A stretch of 64,000 nt of DNA from DASXZH01 sp036502005. GTDB lineage: Bacteria; Armatimonadota; Fimbriimonadia; Fimbriimonadales; Fimbriimonadaceae. Below are positions 17,668 to 26,496 of this stretch, piece after piece. Below the pieces are notes generated by a model, which was not told the origin of the DNA, searched no databases, and saw only the letters and a list, made by a program, of their open reading frames with translations. Each line of letters opens with the position of its first letter. Position 1 is the stretch's first letter. The stretch is from NCBI GenBank assembly GCA_036502005.1, contig DASXZH010000098.1, positions 62,001 through 126,000 of the forward strand, in the 5' to 3' direction. The position numbers and the translations under genes were made by a program.

Positions 17668-17913
17668 ATGAACCTAACTAAATCAGCGTTCTTCGTTTTT
17701 GCAGTAGCCGCGCTATTTGGCGGATTCGGCGGATTTATAGGTTGGGCGCTCGGCACCTTCATGCCGGACTACTACCGAGGCGTGTTTTCTCTTAAGGGGG
17801 AAAATACGGTCGCCGTCGGCTTTGGACTAGGCTTAACACAAGGTCTTATTCTAGGTTCGATAGTGGCGCTTGGCATCCTTGTCCTGTACTTGTGGTCAAA
17901 AAAGCAAAACTAA
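17668..17913 (+). CDS. Small two-helix membrane protein
   Basis: An 81-residue protein starting at ATG 17668 (MNLTKSAFF), preferred to a TTG six codons earlier. Two Gly-rich hydrophobic segments (FAVAALFGGFGGFIGWALG and a second near residues 50-75) flank a short loop with MPDYYRGVF. It ends in basic residues (WSKKQN). No family recognised. It lies between two minus-strand genes and is convergent with the sulfotransferase gene. Confidence 0.5.
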   Translation: MNLTKSAFFVFAVAALFGGFGGFIGWALGTFMPDYYRGVFSLKGENTVAVGFGLGLTQGLILGSIVALGILVLYLWSKKQN

Positions 17914-17924
17914 AAACGAATGTT

Positions 17925-18542
17925 TCAGTTTGCGTGGGCGGCTTGCCTATTAAGAAACTCTTCTGTCGTGTTGGACAGCGGAAAAGGCTCGTCGGGAATG
18001 GGCAAATTCAATGCAGAACAGATAGGCTCCCAGCCATCTGAAGCTTCCCAAACAAGAAGCCTTTCTTTGGGGGCAGTCTCCAACACAGTCTGATTGTGCT
18101 TATTGAATTCTGCGATGCAGGCATCCTTATTCTGAAGATCCATCGTGAAGCGGTTGGTAAACACGGCCGTAATCATATCGGCCCACTCTTTCATATGAGG
18201 AGGCGCTTCGCCCCGGTCCCTAAAGATAGTGCTGTGAGCGCTCTTCCACCAAGCCTCTGGGTATCGTTTGGATAGGATGATGAGAGCCTCCGGGTATGCC
18301 GCAGCGAGTTCTGGCCAGAATGCGGATGCAGGCCAATCGACAGCAGCCGCGTATCCGTTCAGCAAATCATCCCAAATGACTGGCTTATTTTCTGCAGCGG
18401 CTTGCCACAGCGGAACGTCTTCCGGACGGTTGAACACTTCCGCCATGTGGTAGCAGGGCTCGCCGAGTAGCTTCTCAAGGGCGAGCTTAAGGGAGTGGGT
18501 GCCGGTTCGCCCAACTCCGGCTCCAATGACTTTTAGTTTCAC
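17925..18542 (-). CDS. Sulfotransferase-family protein (P-loop, PF17784-like)
   Basis: A 205-residue soluble protein. The N-terminus GAGVGRTGTHSLKLAL is the 5'-phosphosulfate (PAPS) loop form of the P-loop, and the 'VGRTGTHSL' version is typical of the compact Sulfotransfer_4 group often mislabelled as epimerase or P-loop proteins. Downstream, ILSKRYPEAWWKS matches the second conserved region (the 3'-phosphate loop, usually R..P..WW.S). Length is normal for the group. The acceptor is unknown. It is a single-gene unit; ATG start. Confidence 0.8.
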   Translation of the reverse strand: MKLKVIGAGVGRTGTHSLKLALEKLLGEPCYHMAEVFNRPEDVPLWQAAAENKPVIWDDLLNGYAAAVDWPASAFWPELAAAYPEALIILSKRYPEAWWKSAHSTIFRDRGEAPPHMKEWADMITAVFTNRFTMDLQNKDACIAEFNKHNQTVLETAPKERLLVWEASDGWEPICSALNLPIPDEPFPLSNTTEEFLNRQAAHAN

Positions 18543-18592
18543 CGCGTCGTTTTACCTAATCCTCCTTACTTCCACACGCGAGGGGACGACTC

Positions 18593-18625
18593 CATCCCGA
18601 GATCCCTCACACGGAGTTCGGGATG
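18593..18625. repeat. Short intergenic palindrome
   Basis: CATCCCGA (18593-18600) and TCGGGATG (18618-18625) form an 8-bp perfect stem around a 17-nt loop with GATCCCTCAC. This kind of TCCCGA...GAGGGATC palindrome is a common dispersed element in bacteria. I see no second full copy in this window. Confidence 0.45.
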
Positions 18626-18666
18626 ACAGCACAGGGCGAAGCCCAAGCCAACCACATGCGGACCGA

Positions 18667-20167
18667 TCAACTAGGCTCTTTCACATAGGCTCTTCGCACA
18701 AAGGAGTATGTGGTCTTTCTTCCCGGCTGTAACGTGAAATCCCAGTACAAATAACCATACGAGTTAAGCTCAACTGTGGGGGTCGGCTTCGCGTTTATTT
18801 TTGGTTCTGCCGAAACAAACTGACCCTGAAAGTTCCTCGAGGCTTCCACATACACGGCTTTGTTTTTGTGGTTCTGGACCGTGAAGGTGTACTTATAAGT
18901 AACCAAATCATACACGTCCGTCGTTTTTTCATCTCTCTTGATGGTTAGGCTATTCTTTGCTCGGCTAACTTCTTCATCAGTTGTTTGAACTGGAATGTCC
19001 AAAGTTTGGGCAACCTGCAGCCGAACATTTGAGTTTAAGGCGGTGTATTTGAGAGTGTCTTGCCCTACGATCTGCCCATCTTTAAACACGGAAGCGGGCC
19101 CAGTGGTAAGCGGCTGTTTGTTGGAGTTCTTAAACTGGATATAGTGCCACACATCGTTGTTGCCATAGGCGCCCAAAGAGAGCGTGTAAACATCCGTATA
19201 CGGCGCATCCATCTTGAAGAGAATGTAAATAGCCCTTGTCGCCTTTGGTCAATGAAACATGGGGGTGCTCGTAAAAGAAAAGATCTTCCCCTTCTTTCCC
19301 CTCACCGGTGAACGTTAGGCCTTGGGCCAACTTGAGGTTTTGACCGAAGTCCTCCACCTTGCCCGCCGTTGAGCCAGTGTTCTGAAACCGATTGATATTC
19401 TGAGTGCCTGTGTTCCCATAGTTGCTAAGTGTGCTGCTGGTGGTGGGATTACTAGCAAAAAACGGATCTTCCATGTTGATCCAAGGCACGTTGGGCACCC
19501 CTGCAACAAACTGTGTGTCAATGTCATTCAACTCGGCCAGGTCATCGCTAACAGTTGCCTTGGCGACAAGCTTGGCGGTTTTCCCGTCACTGATATCGAT
19601 CCCGAAGGCCGGGGTCCAGTTCAGGCCAGATTCCAGCCCCGTGAGGTAAATGCTTCCGGGCTTGGCCGCCTTTACGTGAAAGGTCACCACATCCGCTGAG
19701 ATACCGTACGTATCGGTGTAGTTCATCTTAGAGTTCGGAGCGGTGATATTAGTGATCTCGATGCGCGGTACGGCGACCGTACCCTGGGCAGTGTCAAGAA
19801 TCACGGCTTCTCCACTCGAAAGCAACTTTCCTTCTACGGTGTATTGTTTGGTTGGATCATTTACGCTAAGGCGCAGCGTCTTGCCAACATTGTCTGCGAG
19901 TATTTCGGAGAAGCTGTCAACCGTACGGGTCATGGTTTTGGAACGACTGCCATGAACGATATCCTCGATCTCAATTCCAGGACTGGCCGATATCCAAAAC
20001 GTTCCCATCGCCGGATGAGGCAGATCGGTGAGGGTGATTTCACCCGATCCCTTCACCGGCACTTCCCTAACAAGCAAAGCATAGTTGTTCTTAAAAATCG
20101 AAGCAGCAATTACGTGCTCCTGCGGTTCGGTGTTCTGCATCAATGCGAGGGCTAAAAGACTAATCAT
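18667..20167 (-). pseudogene. DUF4139-like exported protein, broken by a single-base frameshift
   Basis: Two overlapping frames together make one copy of the neighbouring 504-residue paralogue. The first (from 20167) has a short signal peptide, then the shared segment IAASIFKN.Y.LLVREVPVKG and continues to GDKGY. There the frame shifts: one extra A in the AAA run at 19227-19229 (minus strand TATTTAC instead of TATTAC). Removing it restores GDKGYYILFKMDAPYTDVY and an uninterrupted 499-residue protein that ends at 18667. The match to the paralogue continues on both sides, so the lesion is young, or is a sequencing error. As read, it would give a 345-residue truncated product. Function of the family is unknown; DUF4139 proteins are envelope-associated. 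Confidence 0.8.
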
Positions 20168-20255
20168 GGGGGCGCTCCCTTCCTAAGTAATCGCTAGATT
20201 AGTTCTAGCAACTGAGAAGACGCTTATATTTGAATGAGAGGTTGCTTAAATCATT

Positions 20256-21770
20256 TCAGTTTGGCCTGACATACAGCTTGTAGGTATAGGTCAGAGTTGC
20301 CTTTTCCTTGGGATTGAGCGTGATCGTCCATTGAAGCCTCCCATGAGGGTTTGCCTCTTGAAGGTTCTTGGCAACTTTGGTGGAAGTTGGTTCATGGTCG
20401 GCGCTTACAAGTTCTCCCGTAAACAACTTCGTAACCTGGAGCTTTACGGCCCCCGACTTATAGCTCTCTAGCTGAACGCTTCCTTTAACGGTCACTAAAT
20501 CTAGCTGGATACCGTTCCAGAGCTTTAAAGCGCCACGTTCTCTGGAGACCTCGATTTCATCCTGATCTGCGTGTACGTCGAGGGCCTTCGCCATCTTCAC
20601 ATCGGCGGTGGCGCCGATGGAGGTGTAGGTTAGAGTGTCTTGTCCAAGGACTTGGCCATCCTGGAAGACGGTGGCCGTTCCGGTCGTTAGCGGTTCCTTT
20701 GTTTGGTCTTTAAATCGAATGGTGTGCCAGACGTCAGGGACGCCGGAAGCGAGCTGATAATTGGTGTTATCCGAGACAGTATTCGGGAGGTCAACTGTAT
20801 ACAGATCGTTGTAAGGCGCAGTGAAATCAAAGAGGATGTAGTAGCCACGTTCACCGGATTTTAGCGTCATGTGGGGATGCTTGTAAAAGTAGAGATCTTC
20901 GTTTTGGGTTCCTTCTTCGCCGGTCGCGAATGAGGATGCCGTATTGGATTCGTCTCTTGCCGTTGGTGCCGCTGCTGGTGCGTTCTGTAACGCGAAACCA
21001 GCCCTACCACCTCCCCCAAAGTTTTCCTGCGCGTAAACCTGTGAACTTAAAAATGGCTCAATTTGGCCCAAGAAAGGCACATTCGGAAAGCCGCTGACGA
21101 ACTGGGCGTCGATATCCTTCAGTTCGGCCAGATCGTTAACCACTGTGGCCTTGGCCGTTAAGTGAACGTTTTTCTTGTCGCTGATATCGAGCGAATAGCC
21201 TGGCGTCCAGATCATTCCTGATTCGATGCCGACGAGGTAGATCTTGCCGCTACCTTTGGAGTTGAACTTTATATCAACCACATCTGTGAAGGGCGGCGGA
21301 TCGGGAACTTGATAAGCGAGATTCCCTCCCGGAGCGGATATATCGGTGATTTTTGACTTCAGTAGCGCGAGCGTTTCGTCCGTTGTCCTAACGAGAACGA
21401 TATCACCCTGATTCGTGAGGAGCTTTCCTTCCACCGTTTTATTCGAGCCATTTTCTATGATCGTCAAACGAACGACCTTTCCGAGGTTCGCGTCCAGGAT
21501 ATCGGTGAAGACGCCGGCATTTCGCATGCGCTTTTCTTTGCTGATATCCTGTCTGCGAATCACATCCTCAATCTGAATGCCATCCGAAGCGCTGATCCAG
21601 AACGTTCCTAGCGAAGGATGCGGCAAATCCGTTAGGGTGATCTCGCCCGACCCCTGAACGGGCACCTCGCGCACCAGGAGCGTGTAACCGTTCTTAAAAA
21701 TCGAAGCCGCGATCACTTGCGGTTTCGGCGTGGAAGCCTGCATACAGGCGAATGCAATGATGCCGATCAT
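20256..21770 (-). CDS. DUF4139-like exported protein (intact paralogue)
   Basis: A 504-residue protein with a short N-terminal signal (MIGIIAFACMQASTP). Conserved blocks shared with the adjacent broken copy are HPSLGTFWISASDGIQIEDV, YLVGIESGMIWTPGYSLDIS, DLAELKDIDAQFVSGFPNVP and a C-terminal strand-rich part ending QWTITLNPKEKATLTYTYKL, the usual close of a DUF4139 domain. About residues 245-300 form a low-complexity Ala/Gly/Asn insert that is the least similar part. The two genes lie head to tail with an 88-bp gap, which points to tandem duplication. Role unknown. ATG start. Confidence 0.65.
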   Translation of the reverse strand: MIGIIAFACMQASTPKPQVIAASIFKNGYTLLVREVPVQGSGEITLTDLPHPSLGTFWISASDGIQIEDVIRRQDISKEKRMRNAGVFTDILDANLGKVVRLTIIENGSNKTVEGKLLTNQGDIVLVRTTDETLALLKSKITDISAPGGNLAYQVPDPPPFTDVVDIKFNSKGSGKIYLVGIESGMIWTPGYSLDISDKKNVHLTAKATVVNDLAELKDIDAQFVSGFPNVPFLGQIEPFLSSQVYAQENFGGGGRAGFALQNAPAAAPTARDESNTASSFATGEEGTQNEDLYFYKHPHMTLKSGERGYYILFDFTAPYNDLYTVDLPNTVSDNTNYQLASGVPDVWHTIRFKDQTKEPLTTGTATVFQDGQVLGQDTLTYTSIGATADVKMAKALDVHADQDEIEVSRERGALKLWNGIQLDLVTVKGSVQLESYKSGAVKLQVTKLFTGELVSADHEPTSTKVAKNLQEANPHGRLQWTITLNPKEKATLTYTYKLYVRPN

Positions 21771-21832
21771 GGATATCTACCTCTCTCTTAACTTAAGTTA
21801 GAGTTAGGACGGATGAGCCGACACCTGGGCAG

Positions 21833-22030
21833 CTATTCTAAATCGATCTCAACCAGCGTCATCGGCCTGCCTTCCATCACATGCCACTTGGAGCGCGGCC
21901 TTAGATCCGGTCCGTAAACGGTAGCCAGATACCCATTTCCAAACTTCTCGGTCTTGGCGAAATCGCCTTTGAAGAGTTTGTTCCTTTTGCTGAGTTCAAG
22001 CTCAACTGCTTCATCCATGGGAGATTTCAT
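21833..22030 (-). CDS. Small hypothetical protein downstream of E1 beta
   Basis: A 65-residue soluble protein starting at ATG 22030 (MKSPMDEAVELELSKRNK), 11 bp after the E1 beta stop; a longer frame upstream overlaps E1 beta and is less likely. It contains a compact strand-rich half (GNGYLATVYGPDLRPRSKW) and an acidic end. I recognise no family. Its position suggests it is the last gene of the E1 operon. Confidence 0.5.
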   Translation of the reverse strand: MKSPMDEAVELELSKRNKLFKGDFAKTEKFGNGYLATVYGPDLRPRSKWHVMEGRPMTLVEIDLE

Positions 22031-22041
22031 TTGGGTTCCCG

Positions 22042-23022
22042 TTACGAGATCTTCCGAACCGCCGCAATTACGTCCTTCTCGTTCGGAATGCACTCAAGCT
22101 CAAGGATCCTGGTGTAAGGCATGGGGACGTTGAGTCCGCCAACCCGTCCAACCGGGGCATCCAGGTCATCGAAGCAATCCTCGCCGATGCGTGCCGCGAT
22201 CTCCGCGCCGAAACCGCCGCTCTTCCAGTCTTCGTAAACAACCACAGCGCGGTGGGTTTTAGCAACGGAGCCATAGATCGTTTCCGTATCCATCGGAAGC
22301 AGGGACCGAACGTCGACCACTTCAACATCGATGCCATCTTTCGCCAACTCTTCCGCAGCAGCAAGGCACACATGCACCATTCGGCTATACGCAACGAGAG
22401 ATAGATCCTTCCCTTCGCGGGCGATTCGCGCCTTGCCGAAAGGAATCGTGAAATCGAGATCATCGGGTACTTCGCCCTTTACGCCGTAAAGACCGGGATT
22501 CTCAGTGAAGATGACCGGATTGTTATCGCGGATAGCCGTCTTCAAGAGGCCCTTGGCACAAGCGGGCGTGCTTGGAGCAACCACTTTAAGGCCTGGGCAG
22601 TGAGCGAACCAGCCCTCCATAGAGTGGCTGTGCTGAGCACTTAACTGGTTAGCCGCGCCGCTGGGGCCGCGAATAACCATCGGCACCGTGGATTGGCCGC
22701 CCGTCATGTAATGCACCTTGGCCGCGTGGTTGATAATCTGGTCCAGGGCCAAAATCGAGAAAGACATGGTCATCATCTCGACGACCGGCCTTAATCCCGT
22801 CATGGCCGCGCCGGTGGCGATGCCGACAATTCCCGGCTCCGTAATCGGCGTATCCACCACGCGCTTTGCGCCGTATTTGTCGAACAAGCCGGCAGTGACC
22901 TTAAAGGTGCCCTGATAACGGCCGATATCCTCACCGATCAGGAATACATCTTGGTCGCGGTCCATCTCCTCGATCAGAGTTTGACGAACCGTGTCTCGGT
23001 AACTCGCAACTGCAAAGGCCAT
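22042..23022 (-). CDS. pdhB: 2-oxoacid dehydrogenase E1 beta subunit, set 1 (pyruvate type)
   Basis: A 326-residue cytosolic protein of the transketolase-like E1 beta family: pyrimidine-binding domain first (FLIGEDIGRYQGTFKVTAGL, with the catalytic-activating glutamate region VVDTPITEPGIVGIATGAAM), C-terminal transketolase domain after about residue 200 (VVDVRSLLPMDTETI). With E1 alpha it decarboxylates a 2-oxoacid and passes the acyl group to lipoyl-E2. Its ATG overlaps the E1 alpha stop (TAATG), so the two are coupled. No E2 or E3 gene is near. Pyruvate or acetoin is the most likely substrate; sequence alone does not settle it. Confidence 0.88.
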   Translation of the reverse strand: MAFAVASYRDTVRQTLIEEMDRDQDVFLIGEDIGRYQGTFKVTAGLFDKYGAKRVVDTPITEPGIVGIATGAAMTGLRPVVEMMTMSFSILALDQIINHAAKVHYMTGGQSTVPMVIRGPSGAANQLSAQHSHSMEGWFAHCPGLKVVAPSTPACAKGLLKTAIRDNNPVIFTENPGLYGVKGEVPDDLDFTIPFGKARIAREGKDLSLVAYSRMVHVCLAAAEELAKDGIDVEVVDVRSLLPMDTETIYGSVAKTHRAVVVYEDWKSGGFGAEIAARIGEDCFDDLDAPVGRVGGLNVPMPYTRILELECIPNEKDVIAAVRKIS

Positions 23023-24038
23023 TAGTGTCCCTCCTCCACGCTCATATCGGAATACACGTTGTCGTAAACCTCGGGAAGATCGGGGAACGGAGAAGCGTCC
23101 GCCTCATCGTAAATGCGATCCACTTCCTTTAGGATCTCCTCTTCAATCGCTTCCATCTTCTCGTGGTTCATCACGTTGTGCTGGATCAGATACTTCTCAA
23201 GAAGCTTGATCGGATCACGGAGCATGGCGTGCTCTTCTTCTTCCTTGGTTCGGTAAAGCTGACGGTCGTTATCGGCTGCGCCGTGGCCCGCGAAACGATA
23301 GGTCATCACTTCTACTAGGTAAGGCTTCTGCTCTTTTCGAACGTAATCGATGATGCGCTGGGCGTCCACTTTCTGCTGAAGAACATCCATTCCGTCGATC
23401 CGCTCACTTTTGATGTCGAAAGGTAAGCCGCGTTTCCAGAGTTCGGTATCGGCGGCGTGGTATTCCAGCCTCGTTCCCATTGCGAACTCGTTGTTCTCGA
23501 TGATGAAAACGATGGGGAGATCCCACAATCCGCACATGTTCAGTGTTTCAAACCATACGCCCGCATTGCTTGCGCCGTCGCCGAGGTAGCAGAGTACAAC
23601 TCGGTCTTCCTCGCGGTATTTGGCGGAAAAAGCCAGGCCCGCGCCCATAGCAACGTGGCCGCCAACGATTCCCCAGCCTCCGTAAAATCCTTTGTCGATG
23701 TCGTAAAGGTGCATCGAACCACCCTTGCCCCGGCTGAGCCCGCCGCTTCGGCCCATGATTTCGGCCATAACGGCAACCGGGTCGGAGCCGAGAAGCAATG
23801 CATGTCCGTGGTCGCGGTAAGCGGTGATCACATGGTCATAGCCCTTACGAATACTGTTCAGCCATCCAACCGCGAGCGGTTCCATACCGATGTAAACGTG
23901 AAGGTAGCCTCCGGCCTTTCCTTGTCGGTAGGCGAAGTTGCACTTCTCTTCGAAGTGACGGATGTAGAGCATCTCCCTGTAGTAGGTTTCGAGTTCAGCA
24001 GGAGACGCGGCGAGGTGTTTTTCCGCTTGTTTGGCCAC
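23022..24038 (-). CDS. pdhA: 2-oxoacid dehydrogenase E1 alpha subunit, set 1 (pyruvate type)
   Basis: A 338-residue protein. The thiamine-diphosphate motif runs from GDGASNAG to ENNEFAMGT, the normal GDG-X(~26)-NN spacing. GGYLHVYIGMEPLAVG, HVITAYRDHGHALLLG, KGGSMHLYD and GHVAMGAGLAFSAKY are standard PdhA segments. The usual YRFRGHSMSDP loop here reads YRFAGHGAADN, a small deviation. It heads the operon pdhA-pdhB-small protein. Upstream is a 389-bp gene-free stretch with a repeat array. Confidence 0.9.
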   Translation of the reverse strand: MAKQAEKHLAASPAELETYYREMLYIRHFEEKCNFAYRQGKAGGYLHVYIGMEPLAVGWLNSIRKGYDHVITAYRDHGHALLLGSDPVAVMAEIMGRSGGLSRGKGGSMHLYDIDKGFYGGWGIVGGHVAMGAGLAFSAKYREEDRVVLCYLGDGASNAGVWFETLNMCGLWDLPIVFIIENNEFAMGTRLEYHAADTELWKRGLPFDIKSERIDGMDVLQQKVDAQRIIDYVRKEQKPYLVEVMTYRFAGHGAADNDRQLYRTKEEEEHAMLRDPIKLLEKYLIQHNVMNHEKMEAIEEEILKEVDRIYDEADASPFPDLPEVYDNVYSDMSVEEGH

Positions 24039-24129
24039 TAAATGGTTCCTTAAAAATGAGCTGTAGAACTAAGATAGGCAGACCTGACTGCGCCATTGAA
24101 GCGGGTGATGCCGTGACGTAGTTTACCTT

Positions 24130-24240
24130 TCTCGCCCCTCAGGGCGAGATGTCATAGGTGAAAAGTGAAAGGTGATATGGGATATGGAGAGTGATAGGTG
24201 ATATGTGACGGGTGAAAGGTGATACGTGAAAAGCGATAAG
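24130..24240. repeat. Degenerate heptanucleotide array, locus H2, with adjoining hairpin
   Basis: From 24152 to 24240 there are about twelve 7-nt units, consensus TGAAAGG alternating with TGATATG, all in one orientation, with one 5-nt slip (24187-24191). Directly before it is an 8-bp hairpin TCTCGCCC-CTCA-GGGCGAGA (24130-24149). Together they occupy part of the gene-free stretch 24039-24427; the rest holds a small GGTCC-AAA-GGACC hairpin (24306-24318) and nothing else I can name. Confidence 0.7.
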
Positions 24241-24427
24241 TTCAGAAAAAACGGTGATCCCTTCGGATCGGAAGCGGAAGCGCGAGATTTGATCTGGAAT
24301 TCCATGGTCCAAAGGACCCAAGCAAGATAGCCAGTCTAAGCGACTCCGGTCGTGCAGGGCTGGGTAGGTTTTGGTTTGGGTAGGTCTGAAGGACCGCATC
24401 AAGCGCCCGCTCGTTTCCCTTACTCCG

Positions 24428-25270
24428 CTACTGAAACTCAACCACCATGGGCTCGCTTTCTAACTTGTGCATTAATCCACCAACAAACTTGGTGCTGTAG
24501 AACTTGGCGTCGGCACGTGCCACAGAGATAGTGCCCCAAAGGTTAAACGAGGTTACATGTCTCTTCGTAAAAGCCTGGTCATACTTGAAAATCAGACTTG
24601 TCTCGGCCGAGTTGTAAGGCGGGACGATGACGCATTGGTCCTTCGTCAACCTCATCGGCTTATCTTTGAAGCCACCATCTGAGACGTCTAAATGGCCAGC
24701 TACCCCATCTATTGAAGCGTGGAGACCGCACTCATACTTCCGAAAACTTACGGCCATGGGGTGGTCCGTATCGTTGTCGAACCTCAACTTGTAGGTTGGG
24801 CTATCCTGACGGCGAATTTCACTTGGTCCCAATAACCTAAGAATGCCGCCTGCCTTCGAAACGGGTGTCGAACTAACTCTGTCGATTCCATCTTTGGAGG
24901 TTGTAACTACCTCGACGTAATCCCCTCTCTGCCTATGCACTATGACAAAGACAGGCGGGGGCGTGCTTGAAAGGCCAGAGGTAAAACCCTTCACGGAGGA
25001 AGACAAAACATTGCCCTCACTCCTTTCGATATACGATAGCTCAGCATCCGCCTCTGCGCTCCCCGAGGGGCCAACCGTTCTAAATTTTAGCGAGTTATAA
25101 AGAGACTCCACAGCCTTTAAATCTGGAGTCCGTGCGCCGGGAGCCGCCTTAAAACCGGCCCGTTTTGGGCTCCTGGCTTGCCGACTTTTCTGCATGATGC
25201 CAGTCACCGTTCCGCCCACGACGGCGGCGATGACAAAGAGAGCTAGCTGGCCTTTTGTGAGCTTATACAT
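24428..25270 (-). CDS. Exported or membrane-anchored protein of unknown function
   Basis: A 280-residue protein with one N-terminal hydrophobic helix (residues 8-26, LALFVIAAVVGGTVTGIM) followed by a basic linker. The soluble part (about 50-280) is strand-rich; no catalytic motif stands out. Two cysteines are present (Cys178-Gly-Leu and Cys213). The end (VGGLMHKLESEPMVVEFQ) gives no localisation signal. ATG start. It lies 33 bp downstream of sucC on the same strand and may be co-transcribed, but I see no functional link. Confidence 0.6.
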   Translation of the reverse strand: MYKLTKGQLALFVIAAVVGGTVTGIMQKSRQARSPKRAGFKAAPGARTPDLKAVESLYNSLKFRTVGPSGSAEADAELSYIERSEGNVLSSSVKGFTSGLSSTPPPVFVIVHRQRGDYVEVVTTSKDGIDRVSSTPVSKAGGILRLLGPSEIRRQDSPTYKLRFDNDTDHPMAVSFRKYECGLHASIDGVAGHLDVSDGGFKDKPMRLTKDQCVIVPPYNSAETSLIFKYDQAFTKRHVTSFNLWGTISVARADAKFYSTKFVGGLMHKLESEPMVVEFQ

Positions 25271-25303
25271 TTTGAAGCTGCCTAACTCTCAGGCGCGAAG
25301 CGC

Positions 25304-26455
25304 TTAAGCGTAAGCCAGTTCCACAATCTTGTTTGCCGCTTCTTGCATCGTTTCCGCCGCGATGACGCGGCTGCCTTGCAGAATTCGCCTTCCCTCTTCC
25401 GCGGCGGTTCCCTCAATTCTGGCCACGACGGGAATTTGGACATTCAGCTCATCTAAGGCCTGAAGCACGCCTTTCGCGACTTCGTCGCAGCGGGTGATTC
25501 CGCCAAAAATGTTGAGCAGAAGACCCTTCACTTCGGCGTCCATCATGATCAACTCAACGCAACTCTTTACTCGCTCGGCCTGCGCGCCGCCACCTACATC
25601 CAGAAAGTCAGCAGGACGCCCGCCGGCGGAACTCACTTCATCCAGGGAGGACATGACCAAGCCGGCGCCGTTTCCAATAATGCCGATATCCCCGCCCAAC
25701 CGAACATAGGCAATTCCCCTTCTGGAAGCCTCGGCTTCGATGGGGTCTTCGGCGCTATCTTCCTTCGTCGCCACGTAATCGGCGTGGCGATAAACCGCGT
25801 TGTCATCAATGCTAACCTTCGCATCGGCAGCGATGATCTTTCCTTGCGGGGTCATGGCGAGGGGGTTAATCTCCACCATATCGGCGTCGGAATCCTCGTA
25901 AGCCTTGACGAGATTCTTGATAATGCCGACCATCTGGCCGCGTGCCTCTTTCGGGATCTCGGCGTCTTTCAAAGCCCGGCGAATCTCGAAATCGCAAAGG
26001 CCGTAAGCGGGATCGATCTGGATTTGGACGATGGCTTTGGGGTCGGAAACGGCGACCTCCTCGATCTCCATTCCGCCTTTGGCGGAGAGCATCACCATAT
26101 CGCGCTGGGTCGCCCGATCTAGAAGAACGGCCACATAGAACTCTTTCGCTATATCAACCTGCTCGGCAACAAGCACCTTCTCAACTATCATGCCGGCCGG
26201 GTTTTGAATGCTCACCAGCTTTTTGCCGATCAGCTCGCCTGCGAACTTGCCCGCATCTTCCGCATTATCAAAAAGCTTTACGCCGCCTGCTTTGCCCCTT
26301 CCGCCCATAAGGACCTGGGCCTTGACTACAACCTTGCCGCCAAGAGACTTGGCGATTTCGGTTGCGTGTTTGCCGTCGGTAGCTATATCGCCTTTCGCGA
26401 CGGGCACATTGAATCGAGTTAAGAGTTCTTTTGATTGATATTCGTGAAGCTTCAT
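25304..26455 (-). CDS. sucC: Succinyl-CoA synthetase (ADP-forming) beta subunit
   Basis: A 383-residue protein of the TCA cycle; with SucD it makes ATP (or GTP) from succinyl-CoA. I start it at ATG 26455, giving the conserved MKLHEYQSKELL opening; an ATG seven codons earlier is also in frame, and neither has a ribosome site. ATP-grasp landmarks are VVVKAQVLMGGRGKAGGVK (46-53 region), EINPLAMTPQGKIIAADAK, and the C-terminal GGAQAERVKSC and LLLNIFGGITRCD. No sucD neighbour is present, which is unusual because sucCD are normally adjacent. It is divergent from selA with only about 40 bp between. Confidence 0.93.
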   Translation of the reverse strand: MKLHEYQSKELLTRFNVPVAKGDIATDGKHATEIAKSLGGKVVVKAQVLMGGRGKAGGVKLFDNAEDAGKFAGELIGKKLVSIQNPAGMIVEKVLVAEQVDIAKEFYVAVLLDRATQRDMVMLSAKGGMEIEEVAVSDPKAIVQIQIDPAYGLCDFEIRRALKDAEIPKEARGQMVGIIKNLVKAYEDSDADMVEINPLAMTPQGKIIAADAKVSIDDNAVYRHADYVATKEDSAEDPIEAEASRRGIAYVRLGGDIGIIGNGAGLVMSSLDEVSSAGGRPADFLDVGGGAQAERVKSCVELIMMDAEVKGLLLNIFGGITRCDEVAKGVLQALDELNVQIPVVARIEGTAAEEGRRILQGSRVIAAETMQEAANKIVELAYA

Positions 26456-26496
26456 GCGGAGGAAAAAGGTTACCATTAAAACGCTAAAATGTCTGC

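Noticed and set aside
26455..26496. A tRNA-Sec or other RNA gene near selA
   Set aside because: The gap is too short and no cloverleaf is visible.
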